Assembly (NCBI GenBank): GCA_019421385.1
Contig: JAHZFK010000061.1
Span: forward strand, 1-13,051
Reading direction: 5' to 3'
Origin: Clostridiales bacterium
Lineage (GTDB): Bacteria > Bacillota > Clostridia > Oscillospirales > Butyricicoccaceae
DNA: 13,051 nt
Below, in pieces: positions 1-8,093 of the stretch. How positions within the stretch are numbered: the first letter of the stretch is position 1; each line of letters opens with the position of its first letter. A program made the translations under genes and the position numbers. The notes beneath the pieces are model-generated. The model was not told the DNA's origin and searched no databases. It saw only the letters and a list, made by a program, of their open reading frames with translations.

Positions 1-1
1 T

Positions 2-505
2 GGAATTCAAAAGCCAAGTATGGGGAGTATAGAGGTAAATGGAAGTATTGTTCCGATGTTGGAACTCGGGAGTGGCTTTGATTTTGATTTGACTGGACGA
101 GAAAATATTTTTTTAAATGGTGCAATTCTGGGGTATTCAGAGAAGTTTTTGCGTAATAAATACTCGGAAATTGTAGAGTTCTCAGAATTAGGTCAATTTA
201 TAGATGTACCACTGCGAAATTATTCTTCCGGTATGGTCATGAGACTGGCATTTTCGATCGCCACTGTCGTTCAGCCGGATATCTTAATTGTAGACGAGAT
301 ATTGGCGGTTGGAGATGCTGATTTTCAAGCAAAAAGTAAGAAAAGAATGGTAGAGCTGATGAGCGGAGGCACTACAGTCTTATTTGTATCTCATGATATC
401 AATCAGATTAAAGAAATGTGTGACAAGGTACTTTGGTTGGAGCATGGGCAAACCAAAATGTACGGCACCACAGAAGCAGTTTGTGATCATTATATTGCGA
501 AATGA
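2..505 (+). CDS. Polysaccharide ABC transporter ATP-binding subunit, 5'-partial
   Basis: This is the C-terminal part of the nucleotide-binding subunit of a TagH/Wzt/RfbB-type polysaccharide exporter. The frame is open from base 2, so the true start and the Walker A region lie upstream of the window. Visible parts are the LTGRENIFLNGAILG segment typical of this subfamily, a signature-like YSSGM followed by RLAFSIAT, Walker B with its catalytic Glu (ILIVDEILAVGDADF), and the H-loop FVSHD. In this family the ATPase pairs with a TagG/Wzm permease and exports lipid-linked glycan across the cytoplasmic membrane. The permease is not in the window and is probably upstream. The protein ends about 35 residues after the H-loop, so it lacks the C-terminal carbohydrate-binding domain of E. 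coli O9a-type Wzt. Its stop overlaps the region just before the epimerase gene. The family call is firm; the exported substrate is inferred from neighbours. Confidence 0.92.
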   Translation, partial: GIQKPSMGSIEVNGSIVPMLELGSGFDFDLTGRENIFLNGAILGYSEKFLRNKYSEIVEFSELGQFIDVPLRNYSSGMVMRLAFSIATVVQPDILIVDEILAVGDADFQAKSKKRMVELMSGGTTVLFVSHDINQIKEMCDKVLWLEHGQTKMYGTTEAVCDHYIAK

Positions 506-522
506 ATAGGATGGGGTATAAA

Positions 523-1362
523 ATGAAAATTTTGGTTACAGGTGCAGGCGGATATATCGGTTCTCATGTGGTGAAGCAGCTTTGCGATATGGGAGCTGAG
601 GTTTTAGCAGTAGATTTTCGTTTGGATCACGTGGATAAACGCGCAAAAAAAGTTAGAGAAGATATATTCAGCGGAGATATTGATATTTTTCAAAAATTTG
701 AATGTCCTGATGTGTGTTTACACATGGCGTGGAGAGATGGATTCGTCCATAATTCGGATGCACATGTAGGGGATCTGTCTAAACACTACATTTTTTTGAA
801 TAATATGGTTAAGGGTGGTTTAAAACAACTCGCGGTAATGGGTACCATGCATGAGGTAGGATATTGGGAGGGCGCAATTGATGAAGATACGCCTTGTAAC
901 CCAATCAGTATGTATGGTATTGCAAAGGACGCGTTGAGGCGTAGCCTGAGTTTATGGGCTAAAGAAAAGAAAGTTTGTATACAATGGTTGAGAGCTTATT
1001 ATATCTATGGTGATGATGCACGAAATCATTCTATTTTTACTAAAATATGTGAAGCAGCTGAGAATGGTCAAACTTCTTTCCCATTGAACTCAGGTAAAAA
1101 TAAATATGATTTTATTACAGTTGACGAACTGGCAAAACAGATTGCGAGTTGTGTGATGCAAAAAGAAGTAAATGGAATTATTAATTGCTGCACAGGCAGA
1201 GCAGTCAGTTTGGCGCAGCAGGTGGAAAAATTTATCCAAGACCATCACTTTAATATTAAGTTAAATTACGGCGCATTCCCAGATAGAGAGTATGATTCGC
1301 CGGCAGTATGGGGAGATACAACAAAGATACAGAAAATATTACAGGGAAATAAGGATTTGTGA
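523..1362 (+). CDS. NAD-dependent epimerase/dehydratase (extended SDR)
   Basis: This is an extended short-chain dehydrogenase/reductase acting on nucleotide sugars. The N-terminus is a Rossmann fold with the GxxGxxG pattern at G7, G10 and G13 (MKILVTGAGGYIGSHVV). The catalytic set is visible: T108 in MGTMHEVGY, then Y131 and K135 in the YGIAK motif. Length is 279 residues, within the family range. I chose the ATG at 523 because it starts directly at the first beta strand and has a GGGG run 6 bases upstream. In-frame ATGs at 502 and 511 would add only a short extension, although 502 overlaps the previous stop as ATGA. The product sugar cannot be read from the sequence. The position between exporter and RgpF-like gene suggests it supplies or modifies a deoxyhexose-type donor for the polymer. 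The last bases overlap the next gene. Confidence 0.88.
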   Translation: MKILVTGAGGYIGSHVVKQLCDMGAEVLAVDFRLDHVDKRAKKVREDIFSGDIDIFQKFECPDVCLHMAWRDGFVHNSDAHVGDLSKHYIFLNNMVKGGLKQLAVMGTMHEVGYWEGAIDEDTPCNPISMYGIAKDALRRSLSLWAKEKKVCIQWLRAYYIYGDDARNHSIFTKICEAAENGQTSFPLNSGKNKYDFITVDELAKQIASCVMQKEVNGIINCCTGRAVSLAQQVEKFIQDHHFNIKLNYGAFPDREYDSPAVWGDTTKIQKILQGNKDL

Positions 1363-3221
1363 AAATTATGAAGTTAGATCAAAAAGAGAAAATCAATCGG
1401 CTGGCTATTTATTTTCTGTATGATGCAGATGGTATCGTTGACCGATATGTACTGCGAATGTTAGATGAGATTAAAAAAAACTGCTCAGAAATACTGGTCG
1501 TATGTAACGGGAAATTAAATGAAAAAGGCCAGGAAGAAATAAGCAAAATTACCTCTAATATTCTGGTCAGAAAAAATGTCGGATTTGATGTTTGGGCTTA
1601 TAAAGAATCCCTGGAATATTACGGATGGGACAAACTCGTTGCATATGATGAACTTATCATGATGAACTACACCATCATGGGGCCGCTCTATCCTTTTTCA
1701 GATATGTTTGAAAAAATGAATCAGATGGATTTGGATTTTTGGGGTATTACAAAACATCATAAAACGGATTTTGATGTTTTTGGAACATGTAAGTATAAAT
1801 ATATACCAGAACATATCCAATCCAGTTTCCTCGTCATAAGGCAGTCGCTGCTGAAATCACAGCAGTATCAGAAATTTTGGGAAACGATGCCGATGATCCA
1901 TTCGTATGCGGAATCTGTTGGATTGTATGAGGCGATCTTCACAAAAGATTTTACTGATATGGGATATAAATCTGCAGTATATATTGATACTACTGATTTG
2001 GACGGATATACCCGCTATCCGTTGATGATGATGGCGGATGAGCTCATTATCAACCGGCACTGCCCCGTGATAAAGGTTAAGTCCTTCTCTCAGGATTATA
2101 GAGATATCCTGGGAGATACTGTAGGTAACTGTACGGTCGATGCATTTGAATATATAAAAAATCACTTGGATTATGATGTCGATCTGATTTGGGAGCATAT
2201 TCTTCGTACGGCCAATATGGCGGATATTAAGCGCCTGATGCACCTAAACTACATTTTACCGAAGAATTATGTGATCCAAAAACCTAGGGCAGAAAAAATT
2301 GCATTGATGATGCATTTGTATTATGCTGACTCAATCGAAGAGTGCTTAAATTATGCGTCTGCAATGCCTGAAGGTGCAGATCTGATTATTACCGTTACCA
2401 ATTTGGATATGAAAAACAAAGTGAATGAACATCTTCATTTGGTTCCCCAGTTCAATCGTGTGGAAATCGTCCTAATTGAAAATCGAGGCAGAGATGTATC
2501 TTCACTACTGATTGGCTGTAAGCCGTATATTAAAGATTATGATATAGTTTGCTTTATGCACGACAAAAAAACAACTCAAATCAAACCATATTGTGTTGGC
2601 CGTTCGTTTGCATATCAGTGCTGGGAGAATAATCTGGCCAGTCGGGAATATGTTGAAAATATTATTTACACTTTTGAAGAAAATCCAAGAATGGGGCTGC
2701 TGACTCCGCCACCTCCGACTCATGGAACATATTATGACTTGTTAGGGTCGGAATGGTATGGGAATTACACAAATACTGCGGATCTATCAAAAAAATTGGA
2801 TCTTCATGTTAATATTCACTGGGCGCGCGAGCCTATTGCTCCGTTAGGAACGATGTTTTGGTTCAGGACAAAAGCATTAGATAAACTGTTTGCATATGAC
2901 TGGACTTATGGAGATTTCCCGGAAGAGCCGAACAAAACAGATGGAACGATTCTGCATGCCATCGAAAGATTATATACATTTGTTGCACAGGATGCAGGAT
3001 TTTACTCTGCATGGGTTATGACAGATAAATTTGCTAAGATTGAACTGACAAATTTTAGTTATATGTTGCGTACCACAAATATTGCACTCTCGCAAATTGC
3101 GGTATATGGGATGCATATGCCGATTAAGCAGAGAATAAAATTGTTTTTTAAAAAAATTTTGCCAAAGTCTGTGTGGAATGCAATGAAAAATGTATATTAT
3201 TCTGTTTGTAATAAGCGATAA
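1359..3221 (+). CDS. RgpF-like rhamnan synthesis protein
   Basis: This 620-residue protein has the two-part layout of RgpF (rhamnan synthesis protein F), a family that extends rhamnose-rich cell-wall polysaccharides in streptococci. The N-terminal half opens with a beta strand LAIYFLYDADG and carries RKNVGFD at about 71-77 followed by WAYKESL, where streptococcal RgpF has a similar NKGFD-type motif. A second domain starts near residue 309 (RAEKIALMMHLYY) and contains NRGRD at 375-379 and a FMHDKKT segment, both typical of the family. The C-terminal 30 residues are basic and amphipathic, which would suit attachment to the inner membrane face. The GTG start overlaps the preceding stop (GTGA); an in-frame ATG at 1368 is an equally possible start, since neither has an ideally spaced ribosome site. 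The sugar transferred is inferred to be rhamnose or a related deoxyhexose from family membership only. Confidence 0.88.
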   Translation: MKIMKLDQKEKINRLAIYFLYDADGIVDRYVLRMLDEIKKNCSEILVVCNGKLNEKGQEEISKITSNILVRKNVGFDVWAYKESLEYYGWDKLVAYDELIMMNYTIMGPLYPFSDMFEKMNQMDLDFWGITKHHKTDFDVFGTCKYKYIPEHIQSSFLVIRQSLLKSQQYQKFWETMPMIHSYAESVGLYEAIFTKDFTDMGYKSAVYIDTTDLDGYTRYPLMMMADELIINRHCPVIKVKSFSQDYRDILGDTVGNCTVDAFEYIKNHLDYDVDLIWEHILRTANMADIKRLMHLNYILPKNYVIQKPRAEKIALMMHLYYADSIEECLNYASAMPEGADLIITVTNLDMKNKVNEHLHLVPQFNRVEIVLIENRGRDVSSLLIGCKPYIKDYDIVCFMHDKKTTQIKPYCVGRSFAYQCWENNLASREYVENIIYTFEENPRMGLLTPPPPTHGTYYDLLGSEWYGNYTNTADLSKKLDLHVNIHWAREPIAPLGTMFWFRTKALDKLFAYDWTYGDFPEEPNKTDGTILHAIERLYTFVAQDAGFYSAWVMTDKFAKIELTNFSYMLRTTNIALSQIAVYGMHMPIKQRIKLFFKKILPKSVWNAMKNVYYSVCNKR

Positions 3222-3260
3222 AATTATGAAATGAGAGCAGCCAAGCGAGGAGTATATGAT

Positions 3261-4166
3261 ATGGAGTATATTGGCGGTGTCGCGCTAGACTATAGCTATT
3301 TTAATGGGTTGGATATGTATAACGAAGGTGATGAGGTCGAAACTCTTGTTTTGGAGACTTTCAAAAATCATCGTAATCCAATGGATGTATTGATGCATGA
3401 TAACCGTTGGCCGGTATTATATCAGCTCTCAGAACAGCGCCAAAATATAGTAACTCCTATGAATATCAAAAAAAGCGATATTGTATTAGAAATTGGTTCG
3501 GGTATGGGCGCGTTGACAGGAGCGCTTGCACAGCGATGCGCGCAGGTAGACTGTGTAGAGCTTTCTCAAAGGCGCTCGCTGGCGAATGCATATCGCAACG
3601 AAAAATATGATAATATTTGCATATATGTAGGAAATTTCTCTGACATTCAGTATACAAAAAAATATGATGTAGTCACGCTTATTGGGGTTTTAGAGTATGC
3701 ACAAAGTTATATCCATGATGTAGAAGAACCTACAGCACATTTCTTATCCCACATTCATGACCTAATGAAACCATCGGGAAAGTTATATATTGCTATAGAG
3801 AATAAGCTGGGTATGAAATATTTTGCCGGCTGCAAAGAAGATCATTTAGGAGAATATTTTTCGGGTATCGAAGGATACAAAAAAAGTGATCCAGCGCGAA
3901 CTTTTACAAAATCTGAGATCGAAAAACTGCTGATAAACACGGGGTTTGATGATCTGTATTTTTATTATCCATATCCTGACTATAAGCTGCCTTTTGTAAT
4001 ATATAGCGATGATATGCAGGATGGAGATTGTATTCCACAAAATGAAAATTATGATAATTCAAGATTAAAAATCTTTGATGAAAACAAGGCGATGGTACAT
4101 TTGCGGAATACAAAAGAATTTAGAATATTTTCCAATTCATTTTTGATTGAGGCCATTAAAAAATGA
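3261..4166 (+). CDS. SAM-dependent methyltransferase, likely glycan chain-capping
   Basis: This is a class I S-adenosylmethionine-dependent methyltransferase of 301 residues. Motif I is VLEIGSGMGALTG (E77, G79, G81, G83). It is followed by an acidic strand-2 end (VDCVELS), the GNFSD segment, and the motif-IV-like strand VVTLIGVLEYA. Downstream stretches such as IAIENKLGMKYFAG and FYYPYPDYKLP resemble the methyltransferase half of methyltransferase-kinase proteins found in glycan loci. The start at 3261 is supported by GAGGAG at 3247-3252 with 8-base spacing; the in-frame ATG at 3231 has no such site. The stop overlaps the next start (ATGA at 4163-4166), indicating translational coupling to the kinase-like gene. 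By analogy to E. coli WbdD, I infer that it methylates the cap on the non-reducing end of the polymer. The acceptor is not demonstrated by sequence. Confidence 0.85.
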   Translation: MEYIGGVALDYSYFNGLDMYNEGDEVETLVLETFKNHRNPMDVLMHDNRWPVLYQLSEQRQNIVTPMNIKKSDIVLEIGSGMGALTGALAQRCAQVDCVELSQRRSLANAYRNEKYDNICIYVGNFSDIQYTKKYDVVTLIGVLEYAQSYIHDVEEPTAHFLSHIHDLMKPSGKLYIAIENKLGMKYFAGCKEDHLGEYFSGIEGYKKSDPARTFTKSEIEKLLINTGFDDLYFYYPYPDYKLPFVIYSDDMQDGDCIPQNENYDNSRLKIFDENKAMVHLRNTKEFRIFSNSFLIEAIKK

Positions 4167-5311
4167 AAAGAATAATTTATGCCAAATTTCAAAACGTTTA
4201 TAAAGCAAAGTTTTTGCTGTCTACGCAGATGTTGAAGGACACTGAGACTGGTTTAATTGAGGTCATTAAAGTTCCGCTAACTGAGGAAAGCAAAGAGTAT
4301 ATCAGAAATATGTATGAGGCTGGAGATAAATTACCTGATGTATGGCCCGCAATGCATATTTGCAAAGGGTATATGGAAGATGAACAGCTTCACTTTCCCT
4401 ATATCAAGGGAAAAAATTATTTAGATATCCTGATCGAATTGGCTGATGGAGATCCGGACAGTTATATCGAGCATTGGGCAATGTATCTCGGCCTGTTGGA
4501 CCCGTCGGACAATGAGAAATGTGAGTTTTATGAAACTTCGAAATTTGAGCAAGTATTTGGCGATGCTTCCGGTTTTTTAGGGCAGAAAGCTTATAAAAAG
4601 TGTTCTTTTGATGTTACACCTGCAAATGTGCTTATTGATTCAAATAAACGACCTGTTTTGATCGATTATGAGTGGTTTTTTGATGTTCCAATCCCCATTG
4701 GACTGTTGAAATATCACGTGGTCACAACATCTTGTAGATATCATCCGGTTTTAACAGAAAAAGTTTCGCTTGATGAAATATTAGGACTCTGCCATTTGGA
4801 AGCAGAGCAGTCAGTATATGAAAGAGCGCTGAGTAATTTTTTTGAATACATTTATAATAACAAATTGTTTTCAAGCCTGCAATCTTATAAGAAACCCTGT
4901 AAAGTATCGCAAGAATACGAATTGCAAAGTTGCATTAAGTCGATGAAAGCCCGTATCGATAAAATGCTTGACTGGGAAGCACATCAGGCAGAGGCAAATG
5001 AAAACGCACAAAAGTATATTGTTTCGTTGGAACAGCGGATTCAGCAGATGCTGGCCTGGGAGGCACAGCAGGCAGAGGCAAACGAAAACGCACAGCAATA
5101 TATTGGTTCGTTAGAGCATCGAATTCATCAAATGCTGGATTGGGAAGCAGAACAGAGTGAGATGCGTGAAGCGGATCGCCGTCTGATAGAATCACTTAAG
5201 AAACAGATACAAGAATGCAGTGAAAATATTATGAATATGAGCGGTGAATTGCAGACGATCAAAAGCTCATATGTTTGGAGAATTTTGCGACATTTTGTCA
5301 AAAAAATTTAA
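4163..5311 (+). CDS. Kinase-like protein with C-terminal coiled-coil repeat (WbdD-type terminator half)
   Basis: The first about 240 residues look like a eukaryotic-type kinase/phosphotransferase fold. K36 in EVIKVPL is the candidate ATP-binding lysine. D150 and N155 in FDVTPANVLID form a catalytic-loop pattern, and D168-Y-E-W replaces the usual DFG, followed by FFDVPIPIG. A DYEW plus PIP arrangement is what I recall from the kinase part of WbdD-like methyltransferase-kinases. Residues of about 258-365 are predicted coiled coil, including three 28-residue repeats (264-347). The tail SSYVWRILRHFVKKI is basic and amphipathic, like the membrane-binding ends of glycan enzymes. A GAGG sits 10 bases before the ATG, which overlaps the methyltransferase stop. 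The inferred role is phosphorylation of the polymer end together with the preceding methyltransferase, with the coiled coil setting chain length. Alternatives are a pseudokinase scaffold or a generic phosphotransferase. Confidence 0.75.
   Translation: MKRIIYAKFQNVYKAKFLLSTQMLKDTETGLIEVIKVPLTEESKEYIRNMYEAGDKLPDVWPAMHICKGYMEDEQLHFPYIKGKNYLDILIELADGDPDSYIEHWAMYLGLLDPSDNEKCEFYETSKFEQVFGDASGFLGQKAYKKCSFDVTPANVLIDSNKRPVLIDYEWFFDVPIPIGLLKYHVVTTSCRYHPVLTEKVSLDEILGLCHLEAEQSVYERALSNFFEYIYNNKLFSSLQSYKKPCKVSQEYELQSCIKSMKARIDKMLDWEAHQAEANENAQKYIVSLEQRIQQMLAWEAQQAEANENAQQYIGSLEHRIHQMLDWEAEQSEMREADRRLIESLKKQIQECSENIMNMSGELQTIKSSYVWRILRHFVKKI
4952..5203 (+). repeat. Three in-frame 84-bp tandem repeats encoding 28-residue coiled-coil units
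   Basis: Three consecutive 84-base units (4952-5035, 5036-5119, 5120-5203) each encode 28 residues, exactly four heptads, of the kinase-like protein. Each unit starts RI followed by a ML-x-WEA core (RIDKMLDWEA, RIQQMLAWEA, RIHQMLDWEA). Units 1 and 2 also share QAEANENAQ and end in a YI-x-SLE motif; unit 3 is more diverged (QSEMREADRR, LIESLKK). The repeat keeps the heptad register, so gain or loss of a unit would lengthen or shorten the coil without breaking the frame. Confidence 0.9.
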
Positions 5312-5359
5312 TTATATGATATGATAGAACAATTTTGGAAACATGAGAAGGAAAGATTT

Positions 5360-5848
5360 ATGGAGTGTGAAAAGAAAACACAGAAAATATTGATTTCGTG
5401 GGCCTTTATATGTGTTGCACTATGCATGATCTTTATAGTTGTATATAAGTATAATAGTATGGAACTTAAAGAATTTGCTTTAGATGAAAATACGATAAGT
5501 GATCTCCCTGATTATTATGAATACGGCATAGATCCTATAAATATTGAAAATGGTATTGTTACTATTACCGGATGGGCAGTAAATAAAAATGAAAATTTAG
5601 ATTATGTAAATAGAAAAATATTACTATTTGATGAAGACAATACTATCGTAGAAGTAAAAACAGCATCATATGATAGAAATCTTACATGGTTTTTAAATAA
5701 CGGACATAATTATGATTACGGCGGTATAATAGGAAAATGTCAGACATCACAATTAGAGGAAAATAAAAAATATTCTATTTATTTTTTGATAATAGAATCA
5801 GATCAAACCCAATATCTAATTGACACGCATACAATATTGGAAATTTAA
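5360..5848 (+). CDS. Single-pass membrane protein with unrecognised extracytoplasmic domain
   Basis: I do not recognise this 162-residue protein. A short basic N-terminus (MECEKKTQK) is followed by one hydrophobic helix at about residues 10-29, consistent with a signal anchor leaving the rest outside the membrane. The outer part is rich in alternating hydrophobic residues and looks all-beta. It contains the strand pair GIVTITGWAVN; a GWA-type motif occurs in small domains of other surface-glycan proteins, but I cannot assign a family. The start at 5360 is preferred because AAGGA lies 7 bases upstream. The in-frame ATG at 5321 would add 13 mostly charged residues with no ribosome site. It sits between the capping genes and the polytopic DUF6056-like gene, so an accessory role in extracytoplasmic glycan modification is possible. 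The gene looks more AT-rich than the epimerase and FAD genes nearby. Confidence 0.7.
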   Translation: MECEKKTQKILISWAFICVALCMIFIVVYKYNSMELKEFALDENTISDLPDYYEYGIDPINIENGIVTITGWAVNKNENLDYVNRKILLFDEDNTIVEVKTASYDRNLTWFLNNGHNYDYGGIIGKCQTSQLEENKKYSIYFLIIESDQTQYLIDTHTILEI

Positions 5849-5877
5849 TTTTTATAGGGAGATTGTAAGAGTAAGCA

Positions 5878-7302
5878 ATGAATAAATATATTTTTAAGAA
5901 AAATATTGTCTTTATAGGCGTATTTATTGTTTCGTGTTTTGTTATGTCTACGGCCGTTTTGTGGAATGGATCTGATGATTTTTTCCATAGTCCAGCTGCT
6001 CAGCAAATGGGAATAATTGAATGGGTGGTTTGGAGAACTCAAAATTGGCAGCCACGTATAATAAGCGACTTTCTGACGGCTCTTTTTGGAATGAATTTGC
6101 CGGTATGGAAAATTTTCACCTCGCTTATAATGACTGTTTTGCTGTTTTTTGTATGTAAATTTGGTAATTATCAAGATAATCATATAGCCATAATCCAAAG
6201 AAATGATATCATTACATGCAGTAGCTTTTGGTTTATGATGCCATTTGTGATTTCTTCGTCAATCTGTTGGTATACAGGATCTTTTCATTATTTGTGGCCT
6301 GCCACATTTCTGATCATTTCATTATTGCCTTTCTATTATGCTGCAATAGGATATCATGGATTTAATAATGTGATTTCACGTTATGTTGCTCCAGTATGTT
6401 CTGGGTTGGCAATGTATAATGAACAGCCTGCGGCTATTTTTCTATGTTTTGGTATATATACATTTCTTGTACTGATAATCAGGAAAGAGTCTATTCCCAA
6501 GAGATTAATATTTTCATATATTTTTGCCATAATAAATATCGCTATCTATCTTTCATTAGGTGGGGTTGGAATACGGCAGGACTCTGAATTGCAATGGTAC
6601 AAAGATTTTCCCATGCTTACATCAGTAGACAAGCTATTTCAGGGAATCAATTGGACGAACTATAATATTTTGAACGCTTCTAACATATTGGTGCTTGTTC
6701 TAACCGGTATGATTTTAGTTTTAGCTTATTATAGATTCCATTTAAAGATAACACGATTCCTCTGCTCGATACCTGTGATAGTAGTGCTACTTGGAGTGCT
6801 TCCCATCAGTGAACTGACATCAAGATTTTCTAATGTTCAAGTATATTTAACAACGGATTATCATCTGTCCTTGGGAGATATAATTAAACATGTTTTAAAT
6901 CCTATGGTATCACGTCCCGGAAATTTCGCCTTAAGTTTTTCAGATCTGTTTCCCTCATTTTTTTGTCTATTTATTGTTTTGTATATACCGGTTTTGATTT
7001 TTGTATTGTACAAAAATGTTTGGAAAGGGTTAACAAATGCAGTAATTTATTTTGCAGCCCTAGCCTCTTCATGGTCCTTAAGCTTTTCACCAACAATCTT
7101 CGCTTCGGGCAATAGAATTTTCTTTATCACAAATATATTGTTTGTAGTACTGATATCCAGTTTATTAAATGAAATTTCTCAATATATAAATTTGAAAGAT
7201 AGTAAAAAATACAATTTGATTTGTGTAATATTTCTAAGTATTGCAGCAATTTTTATTATTGAACAAATTTATTTAAATCTAACAGGTGGGTGTCGATACT
7301 AA
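5878..7302 (+). CDS. Polytopic membrane protein, DUF6056-like, candidate GT-C glycosyltransferase
   Basis: This 474-residue protein is mostly hydrophobic, with on the order of ten membrane helices. The first helix (about residues 9-28) is followed by NGSDDFFHSP, with acidic D33-D34 in the first outer loop, the place where GT-C glycosyltransferases carry their catalytic acid. Other family-like marks are WYTGSFHYLWP and AMYNEQPAA, which resemble DUF6056 proteins. GT-C enzymes transfer sugars from polyprenyl-phosphate donors on the outer membrane face, and a GtrA homologue and two GT2 genes lie downstream. It may therefore be the transferase of a three-part side-chain system. In-frame stops at 5863-5871 force the start to 5878 or later. 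The nearest purine-rich site (AGGGAG at 5856-5861) is 16 bases away, so initiation may be weak. Assignment to DUF6056 is from memory of motifs; the enzymatic role is inference. Confidence 0.68.
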   Translation: MNKYIFKKNIVFIGVFIVSCFVMSTAVLWNGSDDFFHSPAAQQMGIIEWVVWRTQNWQPRIISDFLTALFGMNLPVWKIFTSLIMTVLLFFVCKFGNYQDNHIAIIQRNDIITCSSFWFMMPFVISSSICWYTGSFHYLWPATFLIISLLPFYYAAIGYHGFNNVISRYVAPVCSGLAMYNEQPAAIFLCFGIYTFLVLIIRKESIPKRLIFSYIFAIINIAIYLSLGGVGIRQDSELQWYKDFPMLTSVDKLFQGINWTNYNILNASNILVLVLTGMILVLAYYRFHLKITRFLCSIPVIVVLLGVLPISELTSRFSNVQVYLTTDYHLSLGDIIKHVLNPMVSRPGNFALSFSDLFPSFFCLFIVLYIPVLIFVLYKNVWKGLTNAVIYFAALASSWSLSFSPTIFASGNRIFFITNILFVVLISSLLNEISQYINLKDSKKYNLICVIFLSIAAIFIIEQIYLNLTGGCRY

Positions 7303-7341
7303 ACTAATCTTATAAAGAATTAATATCTTAAGGAGATATAT

Positions 7342-8079
7342 ATGGGTTTTAACACGGATTTAAATCTAAATATATTACTTCCAGTCTACAATGAAGAAAA
7401 ACGGCTGAGAGCTGGCGTTGAGCAGACTGTTGCATATCTAGACAAGAAAGATACCTTGAGATACCAGTTAACTATTGTAGATAATGCTTCGAGTGATCAG
7501 ACGGAAAACATAGCAAAAGAGCTATGCCGACAATATCCGGACAAAGTACATTATTTGCGTATTACGGAGAAGGGAGTTGGCGCAGCCTTTAGAGCAGGCG
7601 TTACGGCAAATACCAGCGATATTGTAGGTTACATGGATATTGATCTGTCCACAGACATCCGGCATATTCTAGAGATGGTGGATATTTTTAAACAAGATGC
7701 AACAGTTGGTATGGTCAATGCATCACGCTGGAGCAAACACTCAGATGCGAGTGGACGAAAGTGGTACCGCAACATCACTTCGATTGGTTTGGTATGGCTA
7801 TTAAAGATTACTTTTAAATTAAAGGCCTCAGATGCGATCTGTGGCTTCAAATTTTTTCGCCGTCAAACAGTAGAGTCTTTGATTGCAGAAGCAGGTAGTT
7901 GTACAAATGGCTGGTTCTATTTGATTGAGTTGTTAATCAGGGCAGAGAGAAACAACACAAATATTTATGAGCTGCCGGTGCACTGGGAAGATGACAGCGA
8001 AAACAGTACGGTACACACAGTTGCGTTGATTAAAGAATATCTGCACCAAATAGTAGCACTGAAGCGGAGACTTCGTTGA
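7342..8079 (+). CDS. GT2 glycosyltransferase, dolichyl/undecaprenyl-phosphate sugar synthase-like
   Basis: This is a 245-residue GT-A fold family 2 glycosyltransferase of the DPM1 type. It starts with the donor-binding strand ILLPVYNEEKRL, then has TIVDNASSDQT and the metal-binding DxD at D99-I-D101 (GYMDIDLSTD). Also present are CGFKFFRR and the late WEDDSENSTV stretch found near the end of DPM1-like enzymes. It has no clear membrane helix, unlike GtrB proteins. Enzymes of this type load a sugar from a nucleotide donor onto a polyprenyl phosphate at the inner membrane face. AAGGAG at 7330-7335, 6 bases before the ATG, is one of the best ribosome sites in the window. The gene follows a 39-base gap and opens the downstream cassette. 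The sugar and lipid are not readable from the sequence. Confidence 0.88.
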   Translation: MGFNTDLNLNILLPVYNEEKRLRAGVEQTVAYLDKKDTLRYQLTIVDNASSDQTENIAKELCRQYPDKVHYLRITEKGVGAAFRAGVTANTSDIVGYMDIDLSTDIRHILEMVDIFKQDATVGMVNASRWSKHSDASGRKWYRNITSIGLVWLLKITFKLKASDAICGFKFFRRQTVESLIAEAGSCTNGWFYLIELLIRAERNNTNIYELPVHWEDDSENSTVHTVALIKEYLHQIVALKRRLR

Positions 8080-8093
8080 AAGGAAACGGTAAA

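Noticed and set aside
1857..2243. Minus-strand open frame of 128 codons opposite the RgpF-like gene.
   Set aside because: No recognisable motif, and the plus-strand protein is a clear family member throughout this stretch.
4952..5203. Regular 84-base repeats considered as a CRISPR-like or minisatellite array.
   Set aside because: There are no spacers, and the repeats are in frame and keep a heptad pattern inside a coding gene, so they are protein repeats.
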